Shown here piece after piece: positions 23,548-28,325 of a stretch of 28,325 nt of DNA (the stretch's first letter is position 1; each line of letters begins with the position of its first letter). The translations under genes and the position numbers were made by a program. The DNA lies in the NCBI RefSeq assembly GCF_000003605.2, contig NW_003144290.1:269446-297770 (forward strand), written 5' to 3'. A model generated the notes under the pieces. It made no database searches. It saw only the letters and a list, made by a program, of their open reading frames with translations, and was not told where the DNA came from. This DNA comes from Saccoglossus kowalevskii (taxonomy: Eukaryota > Hemichordata > Enteropneusta > Harrimaniidae).

Positions 23548-24099
23548 CAAGTTGCAGTCAATTGTTTTAGCCCCCAAAATCGTGAGTCCAACCCGTTTTG
23601 TTGAGTAAAAAAGCGGGAGCGGTGATGGGTTCAAGGGAAAAAAATACAATGGCAACAGTACTTGAAACGAAACAAAGGGCTTGAAAGAAGAGAAATCAAT
23701 CCGACAAAACACTATCCTCTTTCTATGACTAGAATATTTCATTCAAAATATCAGTAAATAAATGGTCCTTCATTCATTGTAATATAATGTTAAAGTTAGA
23801 TACAGAATGTTTTGTAAGAATCGAAGCCAAAATTGGAATGAAATTCGTTTTCACACAAATGTCACTATGAGCAGAAATGAATTCGATCCCTAACCAATTC
23901 CAAAATAACGAATGTAATAAATCAATTATATGTAAATAACCAGAGTGCAATTCGCGTGGGTAAAATATTAAAATAAATCCGGTATGACGATTGTGGATTA
24001 TAACGTAATTGCATTCAGACATGATTTCAGTTTACGCTCATAGATTCAATGAATAATAGTCACACAAAATATGTTCGTTTCTCGTTTTCACATCGGCAG
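23548..24099. other. Intergenic sequence beyond the GST 3' end
   Basis: AT-rich, no gene seen. On the minus strand a GU-rich stretch (ttttgtgtgac) at about 24060-24070 lies some 30 bases past the candidate poly(A) signal and could be its downstream element. Confidence 0.45.
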
Positions 24100-24105
24100 T
24101 TTATT
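24100..24105 (-). terminator. Candidate poly(A) signal of the GST-like gene
   Basis: The plus-strand TTTATT is AATAAA on the gene strand. It is the first perfect signal I find past the stop codon, giving a 3' UTR of about 290 bases. A GU-rich stretch follows about 30 bases later, as expected for a cleavage site. Confidence 0.45.
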
Positions 24106-24107
24106 TA

Positions 24108-24196
24108 ACAAATCAATCGATCAATCCATCAATCACCCAACCTGCTAGTCTCTCAATCAGTTAGTAAGTAAATTAATCAATTAATCTATCAATACG
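24108..24196. repeat. Degenerate ATCA-type microsatellite
   Basis: Repeated AATC/ATCA units (aatcaatcgatcaatccatc and onward) are interrupted by ccaacctgctagtctctc and resume as attaatcaattaatctatc. It would lie in the 3' UTR of the GST-like gene if the candidate poly(A) signal is used. Confidence 0.7.
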
Positions 24197-24390
24197 TGTA
24201 CAATGTTTATGTTTACTCACAATGTGTTTGTCAAAATGCAATTCCCATATTGAAAATTAATACAACATACTAAAAAGTAAAACAATATTTGCGGCATAGA
24301 AGCACTTTGTCCCTACAGGGCGTTACATATTAGGAAGGTGTATTGGGTATTCGAGTAATAATGTGACTGGCATTTGAACATTGTGTTTAT

Positions 24391-24516
24391 CTAATTAGCG
24401 CTCATTCCCAGAGTTTTGCAGTGACGAATATACTCTTCTGTCATTTTTCCTTTTCTTTGCGGTCCATCTAGGAAGGCTTTGATCCGTGGTAATGACGAAA
24501 CCTTGTTTTGGAAGGC
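24391..24516 (-). CDS. GST-like gene, last coding exon
   Basis: After the acceptor (ttgtgttttcag) the exon starts in phase 0 with AFQNKVSSLPRIKAF, the helix that precedes the C-terminal tail in alpha GSTs (compare the family pattern of Leu-Pro then Lys-x-Phe-Leu). The tail LDGPQRKGKMTEEYIRHC continues to GMSAN and the stop TAG (24391-24393). It totals 41 codons plus stop. The tail differs from vertebrate alpha GSTs, which end in an Ile-Phe helix that covers the active site, so substrate handling would differ. No lesion is seen. Confidence 0.92.
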   Translation of the reverse strand, partial: AFQNKVSSLPRIKAFLDGPQRKGKMTEEYIRHCKTLGMSAN

Positions 24517-25788
24517 CTGAAAACACAAATAGTACCCATTTAAAAGACATTAAACATTTATCACCTGCAACTGAGTGGTATATGATGTGTCCCTTTGATG
24601 TGAAAATTATTTTCCGAATCGCAGCCCGATTTTTTGTTATTTCGAATTCAGGAGTTTACCTGTAGTGGTTGAACATATGGGGTCTCAATCTGACACAACA
24701 GTTCTGGGTCAATAGTACCATAAAAGGGAATATTTAAAGAGAATATTCGCAGCCCGAATTTTACAGTTTAAATTTTTTTGTTATTTCGAATTCGGGAGTT
24801 TACTTGTAGTGTAGTGATTTAAATATCTGGGACCTCAACCTGGCACAACAGTGCTGGTCAATAATTACCATAAAAGAGAATATTTATCCTGTTTCAATGT
24901 TGTTATTGACAAGAGTATTTTATATGCGCGTTTGTTTACGAGTTCAAATCGTGCCCTTCATTTCTGCGCGTACGTCGTACAATGAAAATATTTAAAAATG
25001 TTGTTATCTGTATTAGAAATATTGTTATGATTGTCGTGGCAACCGTAAATATTCAACATTTTGAATTTTGATGGTGTGTTTGCCTGGTTCGTCGTACTAC
25101 ATACGCCAATAAAGTGAACTAATTTGCATAAACTGAGGGGTATATTGTTTATTCCATTCCATTTGAATGACTCTCTTCCAATCAGCATGACGTACTAAAA
25201 TACTAAAGATGACAATAATAGTTGTCATTGATTAAAATAGGAAGTTGTATTTTGATATACACATGTGCCTTTTCAAAATAATTAGAGTTCAGAGGTCACC
25301 AAAAGTATTTATCCATATGTGACAGATTTGTAAAGATTGAATAAACAGAAAATATTAAACGAAATGACATTCTTTAAAATAATTAATTGTACAAGATATT
25401 GTGAAAGTCTAATTAACCATGCAAAGCTTTAAATATCATACGACAATTATTTAAACATTTCGTCCAATATTAGAATTATTGTGTATACAGTACAATTAGT
25501 ATTTTGTGTCATTTTTCTTGTATTTACATGATCTTTCTATTTAATTATCACGTTATAGACGATATAGAAACTTAAGCCACAGGGGAAAAGGTGGGGATCC
25601 TAAATCAATAAATTGTTGCACTCGTACACTCGTGTAATTCTGTAGGGGTCCTTATTTTAGCATTAGATGTATTATTTTTAATTCCTCTTTGCTCAACAAA
25701 TTTTTTTTGAATTCGTTTTATTAGGATTAGGATTCGCTTCGATTTTTTTTAATTATTATTTTACTTGGCATTATTTAATGACACTCAC
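24517..25788 (-). other. GST-like gene intron (1272 bp)
   Basis: GTGAGT donor and TTTTCAG acceptor, phase 0. It contains an imperfect tandem duplication (24616-24886). The minus-strand open frame at 24958-25188 has no family resemblance and is ignored. Confidence 0.88.
24616..24886. repeat. Imperfect tandem duplication inside a GST intron
   Basis: Copy A (about 24616-24735) and copy B (about 24741-24886) share gaat..cgcagcccga, tttttgttatttcgaattc, gggagtttac, ctcaa-ct-acacaacagt and accataaaag-gaatattta in the same order. Copy B carries an extra 15 to 20 bases (ttttacagtttaaa) near its start. Divergence is clear, so the event is older than the 87-bp duplication at 14577. Confidence 0.88.
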
Positions 25789-25920
25789 CTTTAATTTCGG
25801 GAAATCGTCCAGAACACCAGGAATGTAATCATCGCAATTCAGCAAGCACTCCAGTAAAGTTAGGTCCACCATAGAAATATTGTCTCCCACCAAATAACCA
25901 GATGTGCTTCTAGAAACCTC
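25789..25920 (-). CDS. GST-like gene, exon with N-capping box
   Basis: 132 bases, 44 codons, phase 0 at both ends, between acceptor aacag and donor GTGAGT. It encodes SGYLVGDNISMVDLTLLECL and then DDYIPGVLDDFPKLK. The YLVGDxxSxxD segment is the GST hydrophobic staple and N-capping box of helix 6, needed for folding. The length equals, from memory, the matching vertebrate alpha GST exon. No lesion. Confidence 0.94.
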
Positions 25921-26470
25921 CTGTTAGTTTAAATTTGTACTTAGAAACTTTATCAATAGAATCTTTAAGTTATTCTTCTTTTTAAAGAAATTCGGTCACT
26001 TACGACAATTTATCATGCTTGTGTAAATAGGGTAATCATCAAGTTATGAAATTGTGAAAATAATTGGGCAATACCGCCAGACATCGCATACTGAGATGAA
26101 GCATGTAGGTAAACATATCGGTTAACCCCCTCTTCTCGGATTTCACCATTATAAATGTTTTCCTAAGATGTATACATTGTCATAGATAGGTAGATAAAGT
26201 CAACCGAATAGACACTCAATTAACTACCAAGTAGTTGTTTTGACGGTGCTGACCCCGGCCACGGTGTGCAACCTAAGCCCCCGGCCTTATTAATTCAAAC
26301 TGGAATCTGCCGAATGGTGTCCAGTAGTCACGAACTTATTACAGAATTAGGAATAAACAACAACAGAACTAAAGAATTGACACTGCTTAGAACAAGAAAT
26401 ATAATGACATTGGTATACATTTACTGCAATCTGTAAAACAACAGTAAAATCAGGAAACCCTCATACTTAC
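25921..26470 (-). other. GST-like gene intron (550 bp)
   Basis: GTAAGT donor and AACAG acceptor, phase 0. AT-rich with no repeats noticed. A GC-richer patch (gaccccggccacggtgtgca) at about 26250-26285 is the only local oddity. Confidence 0.88.
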
Positions 26471-26609
26471 ATTTTCAAATATTGGTAGATATCTAGGTAA
26501 TATCTTTTCTCGTATCTTCTTCAAATCGTCTTCAGTAGAGGCTGTTACCCATCCAACGCCTATGAATGGACGTAAAAAGTCCCTGGCGCCTTCATTCAGC
26601 ATATCAATT
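26471..26609 (-). CDS. GST-like gene, exon starting the helical domain
   Basis: 139 bases: one base that completes a split Arg codon with the previous exon (AG|A), then 46 codons. It begins IDMLNEGARDFLRPF, matching the IDMY-EG helix 4 start of alpha GSTs, and ends KIREKILPRYLPIFEN, matching the family's RYFPAFE motif. Acceptor ttttactgtag, donor GTAAGT. No stop or frameshift. Confidence 0.94.
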
Positions 26610-27415
26610 CTACAGTAAAATGCAGACTGTTTACATTCAGCCGTGTCCGTATTGCTTGATTAAAATACACTACAAACGTCCATAAAGGTGAAAGGGTCGT
26701 ATATACAACTAATCAACGCAATTAAGAGATTAATTTGAGTTTTGTGAACACACGTTGGCATTGCCATAAAAGTATATAATCAACTCGTTATTACACGGGA
26801 GACTGGTTTCATAAATGGGGAATGCGGGTGGTCACACTTAGATCTAGATATATTATTCGCTAAAATGAGCTATCAATTCTGCTCTTAGAAATACAGGCAA
26901 TTTACATGAATACATGTATATAGGATATTTTGAACGCGTTATCTTAATATATACCAATACTGATAGCGTGATATTGATAGCATACTATGAACGAATCACC
27001 AATACACTAATGTTACTAGAGACTGTTCATTGCATGTCTGAGCTCAAACACCAGGCCTTGCCATTGTTTACACATATTCAGAAGAAATTAAGTTCTTAGT
27101 TCATCTATACTGTAACAGACATGTTTCTTCTGTATGCAGTGTTTGATTTAGAAGATCAACGTGAATAACAGTGAGTGACTACGTTTAAATACACGTGTGG
27201 TCATTTTACATACATGGTTTACAAGATGGCCAAGCGCGCGTGGACCACACCATGATTTTTGTGGATTGTGGTTACTCCCTCTATGTGTAATCTCAGGTAT
27301 ATTGTTGGCAAAGCAATAAATTGATGATGACATTAATGAATATAGCCTGAATGGAAAACTTTACAACTATCGAATTTTAAACACAACTCAAAAATTAAAC
27401 GTATGCTCAGCTTAC
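26610..27415 (-). other. GST-like gene intron (806 bp)
   Basis: GTAAGC donor and TGTAG acceptor, splitting an Arg codon after its second base. A 61-codon minus-strand frame at 27148-27333 has an ATG start but no resemblance to GST or other families, and sits inside the intron. Confidence 0.88.
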
Positions 27416-27549
27416 CTTGTTTTCTCTTCCAGTGTTTTACCTTACATGTCGTATTTTCTGGCAATATACCGAATGATAGCGTTGGTTTGTACCAATTTCA
27501 TGCCATCAATTTCCAGCAATGGGGACTTGCATGAATAGAAGATCACCGG
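27416..27549 (-). CDS. GST-like gene, exon with cis-Pro and QTNAI motifs, doubly disrupted
   Basis: 134 bases between acceptor ttttcag and donor GTAAGC. The entry frame reads GDLLFMQV, as in alpha GSTs, but after GTC CCC the family match (LLEIDGMKLVQTNAIIRYIA) continues one frame over. The minus strand has four C (plus-strand GGGG, 27521-27524) where three are expected, at the Val-cis-Pro codons that hold glutathione. Removing one base would give 133, the length I recall for the vertebrate exon. Farther on, RKYDM is followed by TAA (27442-27444) where the family has Tyr, then GKTLEEKT continues the match. Both breaks lie within about 80 bases. Confidence 0.92.
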
Positions 27550-27728
27550 CTGAAAATTATACATTAGAGTAAAAGGTAGTTAAAATGTAATGACCATATA
27601 CATGTTACGAGTGTCCACCGCCTACAGTTTTAGTCAACAAACACGCTTTTTCGTTCGTGTTGGCTGACTTTAACTATAGAGGAAATATTCTAACGTTGTA
27701 TATAATTAAAAAGCACCATATCGCCTAC
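27550..27728 (-). other. GST-like gene intron (179 bp)
   Basis: The shortest visible intron. Donor GTAGGC (weaker than the others), acceptor ttttcag, splitting the Ala codon G|CC after its first base. Nothing else is seen inside. Confidence 0.85.
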
Positions 27729-27774
27729 CTTTCCGTAAGGTTTCAAAGTGTTCTAGATTTTGGAGAAATGTTTC
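27729..27774 (-). CDS. GST-like gene, small upstream exon
   Basis: 46 bases between acceptor catattttcag and donor GTAGGC. It reads ETFLQNLEHFETLRK plus the first base of Ala, equivalent to the alpha GST segment that ends in the Leu-Arg-Asn/Lys turn before GYLMFQQVP. The vertebrate counterpart is, from memory, 52 bases, so this exon is two codons shorter in the linker. No lesion. Confidence 0.87.
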
Positions 27775-28325
27775 CTGAAAATATGAATAAAATGAAATCA
27801 TTACAAAAAAAAATGTTATGACATGACATACTCCGCTATTTAATAGTAAACAAACGCATAATGAGTCAGACATTTTGTATCAGAACCTTAAACAAATGTT
27901 AATATGTGAAACATGATGTATAATGTTGTTAAGTTTGATTCCAATCAGTCTGGCATGTCAGAAATATGGCTCTAATAAAACAAAAGTTTGAATCAAATTA
28001 AACAAAACAAAAACAAATCAAGGTACCCCTATGTTAATGTATGACCAGGGTTGAACGATACCTCTTCAGGTATGAACAACATTTGAGAATGACATAGCAG
28101 AAATGCTTGATTTTGACGGATTTTTTGAAATTAAAATGATCGACATTCATCCATCTTGAATTGGATTGTCAAACAAATGCGCGTGCATATGTGTGAAAGT
28201 TTGAGCACGATCTGTCTATCCGTCTGTTCAAAAAGTATACTATTTATAGTAACTCCAGTATTTTCTGTCTCGGTTTGTGTCTGGTTGAGTAGTTTTTGTG
28301 CTGCACCCATTAAACAGCCACGGAG
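27775..28325 (-). other. Upstream GST intron, N-terminal exon not found
   Basis: I looked on the minus strand for the N-terminal GST pattern (start Met, Tyr-Phe, Gly-Arg-Gly/Ala-Arg, Glu-x-x-Arg) and found none up to the window end. The stretch is AT-rich with poly-A tracts and a short palindrome-like gatacctcttcaggtat near 28058. The missing exon probably lies beyond 28325. Confidence 0.6.

Larger units (their letters stand above)
24391..27774 (-). pseudogene. Alpha-class-like glutathione S-transferase gene, broken as given, 5' end missing
   Basis: GSTs conjugate glutathione to electrophiles in the cytosol as dimers. Five exons join in phase into about 191 codons: the second half of the thioredoxin-like domain, with the VP (cis-Pro) and QTNAI glutathione-binding motifs, then the helical domain with RYLPIFEN, YLVGDNISMVDL (SxxD N-capping box) and FPKLKAFQNKVSSLPRIKAF. 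About 30 N-terminal residues are missing; with them the length would match the family's roughly 220. Visible exon lengths are 46, 134, 139, 132 and 126. From memory, vertebrate alpha GST internal exons are 52, 133, 142 and 132, so the intron layout agrees. Two lesions in the 134-base exon, an extra base at 27521-27524 and TAA at 27442-27444, block translation. No other break is seen. Sigma-like assignment is less likely. It is either a recent pseudogene or a functional gene with sequence errors. Confidence 0.9.

Noticed and set aside
26914-27099. Plus-strand ORF antisense to the GST intron
   Set aside because: Intronic, AT-rich composition, no family resemblance.
27148-27333. Minus-strand 61-codon ORF between GST exons
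   Set aside because: It lies inside an intron whose flanking exons join in phase without it, and it does not resemble GST.
1-28325. tRNA, rRNA or CRISPR features
   Set aside because: I searched by eye for TpsiC-like GGTTCGA..CC boxes with a plausible acceptor stem and for regularly spaced direct repeats and found none. A covariance-model scan would be more sensitive.

Overview
The window is AT-rich (GC roughly one third by eye) eukaryotic nuclear DNA. Short exons are separated by GT...AG introns, microsatellites and diverged repeats are scattered throughout, and one run of exactly 50 N marks an assembly gap. The only gene I can identify is an alpha-class-like glutathione S-transferase (GST) on the minus strand at the right end. 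Its sequence and intron positions fit an animal. The overall style suggests a marine invertebrate, but I cannot name a species.

Layout. Positions 1-72 are a CATT/TATT microsatellite. From about 73 to 24,100 I find no gene I can assign: about 24 kb of AT-rich sequence with a few local structures. These are a degenerate coding-like frame (about 530-900, minus strand), poly-C tracts, a hexamer repeat (7758-7781), a frame that runs open into the N gap (9956-10074), two tandem duplications (10809-10894 and 14577-14746), a pair of diverged direct copies rich in TGACGTCA (15391-15712 and 17204-17730), a long imperfect inverted repeat (19461-19646) and a splice-acceptor-like site followed by an ORF (23401-23547).

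The GST locus fills 24,391-27,774 on the minus strand, with five exons visible. It reads from inside the N-terminal thioredoxin-like domain through the all-helical C-terminal domain to the stop. The first coding exon, with the catalytic tyrosine region, is not recognisable in the 550 bases to the right and probably lies outside the window. All visible splice sites and phases are intact. However, the exon at 27416-27549 carries two lesions: one extra base in a run of four C (minus strand) at the Val-cis-Pro codons, and an in-frame TAA where the family has Tyr. As given, the gene cannot make a full-length enzyme. It is a young pseudogene or a locus with sequence errors. A candidate poly(A) signal lies about 290 bases past the stop codon.

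I found no new multi-gene system. The most interesting items are the doubly broken but otherwise intact GST gene, the inverted repeat with a GC-rich loop, and the excess of perfect TGACGTCA palindromes, four of which lie in the duplicated element.
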